Assembly (NCBI GenBank): GCA_013400155.1
Contig: VXBM01000888.1
Span: 248,001-312,000 of the forward strand
Source of the DNA: Helopsaltes ochotensis
Lineage: Eukaryota; Chordata; Aves; Passeriformes; Locustellidae
Direction: 5' to 3'
Length of the DNA stretch: 64,000 nucleotides
In this document: positions 1 through 13,000 of the stretch, one piece after another
Position numbering within the stretch: position 1 is the stretch's first letter
How the letters are laid out: each line of letters begins with the position of its first letter
Program-made: the position numbers and the translations under genes
The notes under the pieces: generated by a model
Databases searched by the model: none
What the model was told of the DNA's origin: nothing
Seen by the model: the letters and a program-made list of their open reading frames with translations, nothing else

Positions 1-865
1 TTTTGGTGTTTGAGAAAAATACCTAATACACAGCTCCTCCCAAGTCCAAAAAATATAACCAACATACATCAGGAAGGACCCTTCGCAATGTTAGTAAGTA
101 AAATTAGTGATGTTACCTGCATAGGTGAAGAAAGAGATTTGACCCAAAATAGCTTACAACTTGTAATTCTGTCTTCAGAAATTAATACTTTTTAATATAA
201 TGTTCTACCTAATGCAATTTAAAAAAAGGCCCTGACATTTGCATCAGAGATGTTCATTTGAATGATCAAAACAGATGCTGATAAGAGGGGTAAAGTTTAA
301 CCAAATGCCTGTTACTAATTTTTCAGATGACCAAGCTTTTTGATTTGTCCATGAAAAATAAGATGATGAAAAAATAGTAGGATTTTCTGCAAGCTTGTAA
401 AATGAGAAATAAACCCAGAAAATATACGGCTAACTAAAACAGAAACTGTATTTAAGTCAATTACTACCATGCTAAAATAGGGTATCTACACAAAGAAGAA
501 ACTGACAAATACACTTAAAAGTCTCCAAATCCAGTTGCAGGTTGCATCAGATCCACCAGTTAACAAGTGAGAATATGGATGCTGACTCTGCTTCATGCAA
601 ATACTCTGCCTATGTAAATCCTTTTGTACACGTTACCCAGTACTTTTAAGGTAAGAACCCAGTGCAGCTAAACCACTTCAGAGCGCAGTACTTTGTACCA
701 AAGGAAGAATTAACCAATGAACAAAAGCAGTTCAGTAACTGGAAATGAATGCCAATACCTGAAGAAATACACCTCTAAGAAATTAAAAATAAAACTTAGA
801 TCATTATTGTACGTCACTATGTCAAAACAGTTATAAACAGTCAACAGTAAGAAAGTATTCAGTAC
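1..865 (-). other. NR2C1 intron, partial
   Basis: AT-rich intron downstream of exon 9. I see no exon, repeat family or regulatory motif that I can name. Confidence 0.7.
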
Positions 866-1028
866 CCTGAATGCTACATGAGCATCACTGAGTAGTGGCC
901 CCTCTATTTCAACGATGTTCATGCTTGTTTCTCCACCAAGCAGCTGTGCATTGGCGTCAAGACTTTCAGAGTTCTGGCATGCTGTGCTCTCTCCTGGATT
1001 TAATGCTTTTGCAAGAGTATCAAATGCC
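866..1028 (-). CDS. NR2C1: NR2C1 coding exon 9, entry into the ligand-binding region
   Basis: 163 bases with CAG acceptor and GTACTG donor. It encodes AFDTLAKALNPGESTAC and, at its end, IEGPLLSDAHVAFR. It ends in phase 0. The next expected exon, beginning near LTMPSPMPEY in TR2, is not found at positions 1-865, so the gene continues beyond the left edge. Confidence 0.94.
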
Positions 1029-4000
1029 CTGTAAGATCACAAACAAACAAAAAGAAAATTTTGTTTTGGAGACCGTTTCAATTTAAGAGGAACCCGCACA
1101 AGTCTGAAACCTGTTTGTAGAAGTCTGTTTCAAAGCGTGAGATTTGGAAAATAAAAATCAATACCGAGCTTTTCCTGACATTCCACCAAACTCTGAAACA
1201 AAAATTAGCAGCAGATCCTGTTTACATTAGTTGCCAACAAATTCACAGTTTTGACATATTGGTTGTGCTGCTGAATCACAGTTTGCTTTCCAAGATCTCT
1301 TTCGTGATGTTCACTGAGAGTGCTGGCATAAGCGTTCTGAGGACATGATCACCAGACTGCTGTTACTTAGTGCATGTATAAATTTTACAGGCTTTTACTG
1401 CTATGAAGCACAGAGTAAGATTTTTTTTTTTGTTAAGTAATGAGTTGTAGTTAGATTTTTCAACTTAATTTGAAAAGACTGCTTCAAAATAAGTAAGGGA
1501 AAGCACTCCCATGCTTTCAACACAATCCTTAGCACCCTCTGCTGCGTGGCAGGGACTCTTGGCTTTCACAAGCACAAAATGCTAGAGGGCAGATGTCAGG
1601 ACAAGCGCAGATATATTATTCAATATTTTGCTGCTTGATAACATGTGTTGTCTTTCTGTCCATAAATACACCTGAGAACCACAACGGATATACCTTTGAT
1701 CAAAAAAAAACCAGACTTGATCACTGCCTACAGACAGATGACATATACTGGGAAAAGCAACAAATACAGTGTTGCATGAAAAACTTACGCACTGAGGTCT
1801 GGAAACCTTACAAAAGTGGATTATCAGCTTGTATGTAGAGCTCACTCTCAATTTATAGATATGTTTATTACCACAGAGTCTAAAATCACTGATTTAATGC
1901 CAAAATCTGGGATAGAACTCGGCCACCTTCTCTACCCCCACACTCTCTAGCTATATGAATTCACTAACACGCTGAAGAAATCAACCTGTTTGACATAACT
2001 ATGCACTACCAAATGAAATATCACAGTGAAAGAGCTGTTGACACTGCCTCAAAGCTTGGGATGGTAAATGAACTACTTTTTGGTCCTTATTAGCCTGTGT
2101 ACCTTGATGTGTACACGTGAGGGTGACTGGGGCATACATGAGGGGACTATACGAATATACCTGGGCCATCTTCTGTCTCTGGTATGTGCAAAGTTGGCAC
2201 AAAGGGAAGGCATTCATGGCTCAGCTCTAGAAACTATACTATGGACTCCTGCTAGAAGATCTGAGTTTCAGGTCTTCCACAATTCACTCTTTGCAGGCTA
2301 AGGTAGAACAGGCAAACACAGCAGCTCAGTGACAGTTGCTTTTTAAGAAAAAACAGGATCTGTGCAGGGCTTTTCATGTGGCAGGGACAGAAATTTAAGA
2401 GAGGAGCAAGACTTCCCCTTTCCCCAAACGGTAAATATCATACGCATCTGTCACTATCCTGTATTTATTTTGGCACAGGCCGAGGAGTCCTTTTTAAATA
2501 GTGTGGGCATGTACACTTGTTAATCATGTCTGCCCATGACACTGTCTTTCCAACCCATTCTTCAATGTTGCTTTCTAAGAACTCTTCTCCCTCCTATCTC
2601 ATAAACTGCCAGTAGCAAGTCAGCAGAAGTCAGTAGCAGCTTTGCTTCTTCATGGCTCAGTAATGTGAATCCTTTCCTACACAAAGCGCCAACACGAGCA
2701 ATGTCTGTAAGGTAAAACACCACAGAAAAGAGAATCTAGAACACAGCCTGCCTGGGAGCAATGAAAATATAGCCCACAAAGTGAAAAAACAACGCATAAT
2801 CAACATTAAAATACATGGCATTGATGTCTTTTACTATAAACAATTTTGGTTCTCTTTTTGTCAGGTTCAGTCATCAACAGATATACAGGACTGCAGATAA
2901 ACTGTAAAGAAAGAACATCATGAAGCATTAGAGGACAAGGCATGTAAAAGTACAATATAAAAGCAGTGGGGTGGTTGCAGCAAAAGTTGTATTCTACGTC
3001 AGCAAAAGTGAAATCTTAACTACTGCAAGCAATGAATATAATACATTACATGAAAAGCATGGATTGAAGAAATGTGGTATCTGAAATCCCTTAAACTCTA
3101 CCTCCTCAATAAACATCTGCAACTGTTAGATCATGCTGGCACAGGGAAATCAATAATTTAGAGAAAAAATTTAGTTTCTGGTAGAGTAACAATTTCCCTT
3201 TCACAGCAACATTTAACTTGAACCTCCCCACATTATACCTTATAACTTACTTGACAAGAGTACGTCAAGTCAGAGCTCTTTCAAGCTCTCTGGCTGAGAG
3301 AACCTGATGCCTTTTTATAGACAGACTTTTAAAACTGAACAGAAACCCTGAAGTTGGTAAAAATAAGCATCTGGAAGTGCTAGCAAATGGAAGATTACTA
3401 CATCTCTTTGAACAGCCATAGTACTGAATGATGTCTATCTGCACATGTGACAATACTACTTACACAGCATATTCTAACATTCTTTACCTAGGAGGACACA
3501 GCAGAGGCCCAAATCAGCATGTATAAAAAGTCCGACTGCCTTTCTAAATGTAAATGAAGAAAGGAGCAGAAAAAATGTCATCTGCCTGCAGTTATACAAA
3601 GCAGTAGAGACCACAGGGGAAATCAGCTATTTCAGCCATTATACGCCCACCTTTTTCTCCTTAATGGATTTATTCCACACACTTTCAGAACAGCATGTGA
3701 AACATAGATGGTATGTAAGAGAATATTGCTGGGACAGCAGTCAGAAGCTTGCATGGGATGACAACCAAGGAAGAACGTAACTGATACTGTGATTGATAGA
3801 ATAACTGTGGATGTTCTGTATATACATCTTACACACATGCTCACCACAACGGCTCAGTTAAAACCAGTGCAAGACACAATTTTGTAAGAATCTCAGTGAA
3901 TGTATTAAGTGAGAATTCTGTTACTTCTCCTGTGTAGAAGGAAGATGCTTTTCAAGCTTTCAAGGTGTTTAATAGTTACAGGCACTTAACTATCACACAG

Positions 4001-7000
4001 ATGAAATCTCTTAAGAGTAAGTTTTCCAGGATGATGCTAAGTACTAAGACTATAGTACAAGACCTAACATACCTTACTATGGCCAACCAAAAGGTAAGAA
4101 AACCAGCTGTAACATTTATGGGGAAATTAACTTCAAGTACAAACAACTAAAAGGATTTACTTTTCTAATGGAACTTTCTTTTGATTTCATCTGAAAGAAT
4201 CTTACAATATTTATCTTCTACAGGAGCTTATGCTAATACTACTATTACTTTTAAAGCAAATAAATTTCCTACATTGTGATGATTTAACTGACTGGTCTGA
4301 ATTGACAGAGACCTTTTCTTGAAAAGGATAGTATTTTTAAATGTAACATTCCTTACCTTGTGACATCACTACTAGCTTGTTCTTCTTGCTTGAGTTCAGA
4401 TAACGATGCATCTCCGTTACTCAAACTCTCGATCACGGATAGCTCTGTACTGCTTTGTGAAATGTCTTTGCATTTACTGAGATTTGCTAATGAAGTCACC
4501 ACATTTGCCAGTGTACTTAAATCTCCTTGACATGCTTCTACCTAAGGGAAAAGAACAGCTTTTAATTCTCAGTTAATTGGAAGCTGTTAAGCTGCAAGAG
4601 AAGAGCCTTTCGCACAAATGAAGAACAGAGCATATGCAAAGATATACCTGTAAGAAAACTGTTTTCAGTATATGGTTAACCACAATACAGCAATTAGACA
4701 CTGCACTGCATCTAAAATATGAATATTTTGACATTTACTTGTAAAAGTAATAGCTATCTATTTCTTTCAGAAAGAATACTGCTGATGGTAAGCAAGTGAA
4801 GAAACAAGATTTTACATCTCTATGCACTAGTCTGTCACCAGGACATAAGAACTGCTCTAGATGTATTTTTAGCATCTTCCTTCCCCATGTAAATGAATCA
4901 GTAGTAGTAGGGTGGGAGAATATATGAGAAGAAGGAATGCATGAAACATCCCCTTTATAAACAAAGCAGAAAAAGAATTCTGCTGTAGCCTTTATGGTGT
5001 TTATGTCTTCGCTTATTTGCAAAGGAAAAAAGTGATTCAGTATTGGTTAGCAACTCAGAGGCAGTAAGACATGTCCCTCTCTGTCCCAGGGGGGGAAAAA
5101 AAAAGTACATTATTACAGACAAGTATGCTGCTGCTAAAACCAGACAGAGCAAACAAAGCAAACTGCAAGAAAACAGTATGAGGTAATTTGATATCAGCTA
5201 GAAAAACACAAATGCTTCCTACTGTGTCTGTGTGAGGAAGCTACCACATGGCTTTAGTGGATCAGTAAGTGCAACAAAATGGAAACAAAGGAAAACCAGC
5301 TCAGAAGTAAAATTTTCAATGACATAGGTCTTATCAGCTTTGCCAAATAGTGATTCCGGAGAAAAAATGCCACCATATTTACACATAACCATGGAAAGTT
5401 TTGTGAACATCTCACTTTATTTGTACAAAAGAGAGAGCCAAGTGTCAGGATTATCCCAACACAAAAATTAAAATAATACAGCCATTAAGGCTCTCTAAAA
5501 ATGTGAAGGAAGGGCATTTACTTTGTCATGTTTTTAGCATTTTTACTGTGTGAGGCTGAGAGGATTCTTGTAAAGAGAAGGCATTTGTAACACTGGTGAA
5601 TGTTGTAAAGGAATGTTTTAAAAATTAATTTAAGCAAATAGAGACCCTTCTCTCCTTACATATACAATTACAGCAATTAGCTCTACTTCTCATCACATAC
5701 CTTATCTGGAGTCATCAGCACAGTAGGCTCACTTTTTATTGCAGACGGATGAATGTTAACAAACATTCCCGATTCCAGCAAACCCGTTGATCTGACAGAA
5801 AAGAGCACAAGTTTTAATTTTGATTAATTTTAAAACTGAATTTTACTTTTTCAGAAGACACAGATAGCCACTTCTGAATACAATTTACATACCTTGCTGT
5901 TTCATTGTCTGTTACAAAAGTTGGGGTTGCAGCTAATGGACTACGAAGATCTTTCCGAATGTAGATCTTTTCTGTAGAAGCTGCACAGTTTGAAGATTTT
6001 TCCCTTGACACTTCAATAGGTTTCCTCTCACACTGTACAGCTACAGAAATAATACCCAACTATTAAAACACATCCTGAATTACAGAATAAGAAATAATAC
6101 TGTTTTCTCTATTTAATATTTGATTTTAATTATAATTCTGAAAATAACTAAAGTATATGTAAAATATATCCCACAACCAACAAGCTAACAAGTTGGATAA
6201 AAACCAGCACACCAACTTGATGAGTTCTAAGTGAAAAGATGTAGTAGTCAAAATCTGAGATGGAACATATATAACATTTTTAAGTTACAATTAAGGGAGA
6301 AGTTCCCTCATTTTTAATTAGAATAAAAGTGGAAGCTCTCAGTTTCACTATCTCACACTCTCACTTCCTTTGTAAAAGATTTGTGGTATGTTTTTTTATG
6401 GATTGTGGGTCTGTGTTGAAGCCACATAACTTCATTCACTTAAAGAAGCTTCTCAAGGTAGGACCCCAGACAATACAGAGGGAAAGGTACATTCACAAAG
6501 TTCAGTTCAGACCATTTAAGATCAATCTGGGCAACACCCTGACCCAGAGTCAGTGACTTCAAAGAAGTGGATTTTTAATTTGAATGACTCAGTGAAACAA
6601 AGTGGAATGAATCTGGGCTTTAGCCTACAGATATATCACCTTGCTTTGAACATTAAAATGAAACTTACAGTATTTTTCCCTATGGGGAAAATGTGGAAAT
6701 CTGAAAAATGTGGAACTTCAGATAAAAAATTAAAAACTTTTCAAGATAGCAGTAGACTGTGAAGCTATTCAAATTTTTACACTGGTAAGTATCTTAAACC
6801 CCAAATGTTGTAATATTATATATCAACAATGCTATTGAAGTCAGCCTGCAACCCACAAATAGTGCTTTAAAGGGTGGGAGACAAGTATTTAATCTTCCTG
6901 TGTAAATGCTGTGCTCAATAGCAGGGTCTCACTTTGCTGAGGAATGGCCAAGGTTTCTTCAAGGGACAAATAATCCTCACTGAAGGGAGCTGCAGTCCAA

Positions 7001-10000
7001 GACCATGCAAAGTTTTCTTTCCTTTCCCCACCTCACTGAGGCATGAGACTTCTTATCACCACACAATCCTTTCCCTCACTCAGTATTCCCTCATGACCCT
7101 GAGATTATTTTCCTGCCTTTTGATCTCTAAGCCCAGTGACTTGATTCTGCTTAAAAAGTCTTCTGGGGAGGGGCCTTTTCTTACTTACTGTCAGCTGAAC
7201 TAGAGGGTAAAGATCCACTTTCACTACCCCAGCTTTTCTGCCCTTTCTGAATTAATTTCCTCTATGTTACTGATTTCTGCTGACAGAAGCAGGGGTGTAA
7301 GGAGGAAAATGTCTACAGAGGTTCAAGAGGGTCAGTAAAGGAAGTGCAGGATGACAGAGAGCAGAGAAAAGGAGCAATACTGTATGTACTGCAACAGCAT
7401 CACAGTATTAGGTCTGCAGAATCTGTGTTTTGTGTGATTTTCTGTGTATTTAGTATTCTGATACTGCTGTGATATTGCAATATCACTACATCTAATGCAT
7501 GGAAAGCTAAAAAGGAATTTGGAACCTCCAGGAATCGGTAAGAACAAAACTTTAGATCCCTATGGATCTCTGCCTTGTGAATAACTGTCTCTGCAGAGCT
7601 TTGCCAAAAGTGAACAGCAATTGCCAGTAATCTCAACTGTGGAAAAACTGAAAGGAAGGTAGAGTCCAAAAAGTTCAGTAGCTTAATTTACACATAAAAA
7701 AGTTGAACTGCACCAAAAAAAAAAAAAAAATTGCAGGCATGTTCGATATTTGCCATGTAGCAGTAACAATTCATTCATTTTCATCACATGGGATGGAGCT
7801 TATTAAGCTTTTAAAGCAAACATCTGAAAGCATTTAATATTTCTCATACATGAAATATGTGTAATTCTTTAAAGGAAAAAGATACGGTGATGTAAAAATA
7901 TGTAACTAAGATAACGATTTGCATCTATACAAATAGCATACAAAAAGCATATCTTTTGTAGCCCGAAGTAGCTGCCAGGTAAAGCAGTTTGCTCTTATTC
8001 AGACTTACAATCTTGTTTCATCCCAAAGGCGATGCATCTCTGCAGCCTACAATACTGACAGCGATTCCGGTGGTGTTTGTTAATGACACAGTCTTTTGTT
8101 CCTCGGCAGGAATAAACTAAATTCTTCCGTATACTCCTTTTAAAGAATCCTTTGCATCCCTCACAGGTTACTGCTCCATAATGACGTCCTAGTTACAAAA
8201 TAACAGAAAACATGACATTAATTTTACAGGATAATATTATTTTGTTAGACTTTACAATAATTAAAAACAAACTATTACCTATTTTACCCAGAAAAGGAAC
8301 GCTTGTTTTTCCTCAAGGGTTGCAGATCTTAAAATATATTGGGGCTTTAAAACAACATAAAAAAGCAAATGAACCTTTTCTAGTTCAAAGCAATTAAACA
8401 AACAGGCAAGTTGCTTATTAAATTATTTCCTTATCTGTTGACAGTCGTGTTAAAAAAGGCTAAGAAAACAGGTTAGTAAGAACACAGCAAAAAATATTTT
8501 AATTTATAGCTTTCTCTAGTAATTTTCCCTACAGACAAGCCCTGTGATTGCTCATTACAAGTTCAGCTGTTGAAATTGTATGCATTAAATCTAATGGAAC
8601 CATGGAAAATGCACACATGGCATTTGACAGCATGAGGCAATCACTTCAAAGCTTGACTTTCACCTTTCATTTTCCTAGCAGAGTAATGGTATGTCCGTAG
8701 TTCTTACAGTAAAACATCAGTGAAAGAATAATCAGTGAAAGAATAATCAGTGAAAGAATAGCTACAATTTTTTTTTGAAGACCAGTTCTGCAAGTTTTCT
8801 GTAAAATACAAAGATTTCTAAGATATACTACAAAAAGTAAGGTTTAAAACTGTTTTAGAAGTAAACTATTTTGATTTTGTATAAAATATAAAATATAAAC
8901 ATTACTAAAAAGGATTGATGAAGGCATGCCTGGCAGTTACAACAATTTTAATTTATGAATCCTTGAAATACCTATGGCACATTACAAAATAAATCACAGA
9001 TATGACCTAATTTAGGAGAAAGCACTTTTAGATTCTTTCCCAAAGTTTCTTGAAATGGTGACAAGTTTTCTAGATTCCTTTATCACAACCTTTTTACCAC
9101 TATTAAAATGTGAACTTTCAAAAGCATCATATATATTAAAAGAATAATATCTGAAACATTTTAGTGGCAGCTGGTTTATGAATATTCATTCTGCAAAGTA
9201 CCAGGGCTGGTACTTTCTTCACCTACTCTTTTGATGTAGGCTTCCTGGATTCTAGTTTGGAAGTTCTGCAAATCAGTTTTCATCACATGGGAGGCTCCTC
9301 AAAAGCTGCAGCTGCTCTGGGGAACATGGCACTCTCCCCAAAGTCATAACCAATGCCCAGTATTCCAAAGCCAGCCCCGGAGGAAAACCTCCTTGGATCT
9401 CCAGCCCCTCAAAGGAGACTCCAGCCCTCCTCTGGGGTGTCAGAGAAGTTTTAACGATCAGAATACATCAATCAGATCTTTGCCTTAAGTTTGGCAGAAA
9501 TTTCCTTGAGATGGGTGCAGTCTGACGAGTATTTAGAGCTCTAGCAACCGCATTTTTTATGCTAAACTTTGCCAATTTTTTGAAAAAAGAAATTTAATAC
9601 ATTTTACTTTCTAGCAAGTTTGCTCCCTCCTGCTGAAGGGAAATCTCACAGTGGTCTGCAGGTTCCTCACAAGGGGAAATGGATGCGCAGGCACTGACCT
9701 ACTCCTCTGGTGCCAGGACCCAAGGGAATGGCATGAAGCTGGTGAGGGAGATTTTAGGTTGGATATTAGGAAAAACGTTCTTTAGGCAGAGGATGGTTGG
9801 GCACTGGAACACGCTCCCCAGGGCAGTGGTCACAGCACCAGCCTGACAGAGCTCAAGAAGCATTTAGACAATGCTCTCAGGCACAGGGTGTGACTCTTGG
9901 GGTGTCCTGTGCAGGGCCAGCAGTTGGACATTATGATCCTTCTGGGTCCCTTCCAACTCAGGATATTCTATGGTTCTACGTAAAACAATGATAAATTCTA

Positions 10001-13000
10001 TCCATGGATACTAGAGTACAATTTAGTGAATTAAGAGTACCATTTAGTACCAATTTAGTGAAATTCTGCACTGCATGTATAGAAATTTAAACGTGTATAT
10101 GTATGCAAACTGTTACACAATTTCAGAAGAATTTTAAACTGCTTTTATAAAATTGCACCACCTTAAAAAAAGGAAAGAAAAAAATAAATACCTGATGCTT
10201 TGTCTCCACATACAACACACAGATCAAACACTTTATTTAGGCTCTGTTCATTGGGGGAGTTGTCTGTTAAAATCTGGAAAAAAAAGTGTGAAAGAATTTA
10301 ATTTTTCTTTTTCTTGCCATCTAGAAACAGTAAAATATCTCATGCTTGTGCTTTTTGTCTTAAGATAGAGGATTAAATCTACAAGGTATCATGTTTTCTT
10401 GATCGCATCTAATAGTCTTCAGAGCCACAAAGACACTACCTGCCATGCCACTGTGCTCCCTTTCAGGAGGTAACAAGAATTTTACTTGTAATGCTTTTGA
10501 GATGAATTCAAGATTTCATTTCTCTAAATATTACTTCTGCAAAATGGAGTGACATTTTGAAAAACATTTAGCATCTGCATTCTCTTACCTTTTGTTCAAT
10601 TTTATATTTATATACTAATGGCTCATCCATAGTACAAAAGAGATGGAAGCACTAAACAGACAGAACAAAAAAAACCCTTGTAAAGGCTACTAGATCTACA
10701 CAGAGATTTATTAACTCCTTTTTTTATAATACACATAAATGAAAAAAAAGAAAATGTACTCTGGACACTACTATTAACTTCCAACTGGTATATAGCTTGG
10801 CTTTCAGTAACAGTTGAAAATTATTAAAGTATCTTGTCTCATTCAATTATCTCTGGTACCTGTAAAGCTTTGTTAAGCACATAATTTTAGAATCCCAGTA
10901 GTACAGGGCAGGCACCAGAACATTTCACTTAATCTTTGAAAACTATCCCACCACAACATAAATAAAGCACAGCAAAAACTCCATTTAAAAAAGGAACACA
11001 CAAATCGCAAGTAACAACCAAACATCATCTTGACATAGAAAAGAAAAAAATATTCTCATTAAGAAGAGAATATAGTTTAGAAGCTTAAAGAGTTTTTAAC
11101 TTCTATTGTGCCTTAAAGGGAAGCCAGACTCCTCATTCTTGCTTCGCATATTCAGAACAGGACCTCTGATAAAAAGGGAAGTAACCGAAATGAAAGTACT
11201 CTCTCTTCCACAGAGAAAATTTAGAAATTTGCTTTTTAGAGTTTGGAACACAGTACAGATGATATATGTAGGAAAGTTTAACAAGCATACTTTTCTTGTT
11301 AGCCTTATTAACAATACTGTCTCTGAGATTCATCTCTTAAGTTTACTTTAAAAAAACACCAACTTTTCAAGAAAAATAAGATGATGAGTTAAGAGATTGT
11401 TAACCTTTTGATCCTTGCAAATTTCCAGTATTAACATTATGTATTTTCATGATATTATATAAAATATATATAAATAAATTCTAAGTCCTTCCATAAATTA
11501 AAGCTGCACTGAAATGGGAAGTTCCATGTAAGGAAGGACTACAGAATCAGGCCATGAGGAGATAAAAACCCCGGACTCAGAAAACTTATTAACTAAAAAA
11601 CATGAAGAATAAAAATTGATTATTAATATGAAGAAGAGCCACTGAAGTTAAAATAGATGATGGGAGAAAGAGTCTTGCCAAATGAGTCAATGTAGAGATA
11701 AGATGCAATAACAGAGAGGATTCTGGCAGAACAAACAAATGGGCATTTCAAGTGAAGGCTACAGAAGAATAAGAAGAAAACAGGTGAAATTGCAAATGGA
11801 AAGATCATTTGAGGGAGAAAATACAAAAAATCCCCAAGGGATGCAGGTGAACAACAAATGAATGGTTCACTGTATTTCATGAACTTTTAAATGGACAAAG
11901 GAAATCTCTACCCATACACATCAGGGGACAACAGAACAATTAAACTGGAGTGACAGAATACTCTGTTGCTTCTCAAACTGACCTATTTGCCCAAATGATA
12001 CAATCAGAACTACAGCTTTGAGTTTTTTGTACAGATTTCCTCTTTTCCTGAATTTTGCCTTTTAAACCAGTGTGGGACAGTTCTCATCTCTTAAGTTGTC
12101 TTTGAAAATAATTTTTATGTGGACTACCCACATTCCACTGTTTTAATTTTTGTTGAAGCTTACCTAAAATACAATTGGAAACACTAAGCATGCTTCAATG
12201 CCTCTCAATAGGATTGGCTTTTGCTACTGGTCCCCTATTCACAGTAATCAAATTCTTTGGAGCAAGGACCTAGGATGTCCATTTGCAAAGAACTGTGAGT
12301 TTCAAAAACAGGAGTATTATATAATACAGAGATTCTTTCAAGCTTACACAACGTGCAGATAGTGAATCAGTGGACTGGATCACAGAAGAGCACAAACTGA
12401 ACAGTTTAAGGGTCTGCATCTGAAAAGAGATTGCTTGAAAGAGGATTTTGTACTGATTTATAAACCCCCATACAAATCCTTAATAGCATCGTATAATGCA
12501 AGAGACACCTAATTAAACACTTCTCTCAGATGGTCACATCATCTAACATATTCTTTGCACACCATACAATACTATAGGACATTTTACAGACTAAAGCTTA
12601 CATGGTCTATGTAAGTAACAAAAAAGGTTGCTTAATGGCAGCTATCAAATATGATGGTCTTACTGCAGTCTCCAAATCAGCAGGTTGCTCTGTATCATCA
12701 GCTAATGGAAGTGAAAAGATATGCTCAGAAAGAGCATTATTTACTTGGCCATCTTTTAGTATTTTTCCTTAAGCAGCTGTTTATACTCCTAACGTTGAAG
12801 TGTTTATATGGGACTAAATGGACTGCAGCCATCTGAATGTTGTCTGGCCTATCACTGATGTATTGTAACAGCAACATAAATGTGTGTGGGTGAATTATGT
12901 GCAGTAACTGCACTTTAGCTGGAGTGCAGTAACCTCCTGCTTCATGCTGAGGGAGATCATATCTCCCACCTCTTCTTGCATGTTTTTGACATTCTTCACA

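Larger units (their letters stand above)
8189..10191 (-). other. NR2C1 intron between coding exons 4 and 5
   Basis: Contains the 15-bp tandem repeat at 8716-8760 and a CR1 fragment at about 9650-9980. A GC-richer block at 9280-9470 repeats short ctccagccc motifs and is unclassified. Confidence 0.7.

Noticed and set aside
710..922. 70-codon ORF beginning MNIVEIEGPLL
   Set aside because: The first part is NR2C1 exon 9; the remainder reads through the donor at 865 into intron. A retained-intron isoform is possible but no polyadenylation signal was seen nearby.
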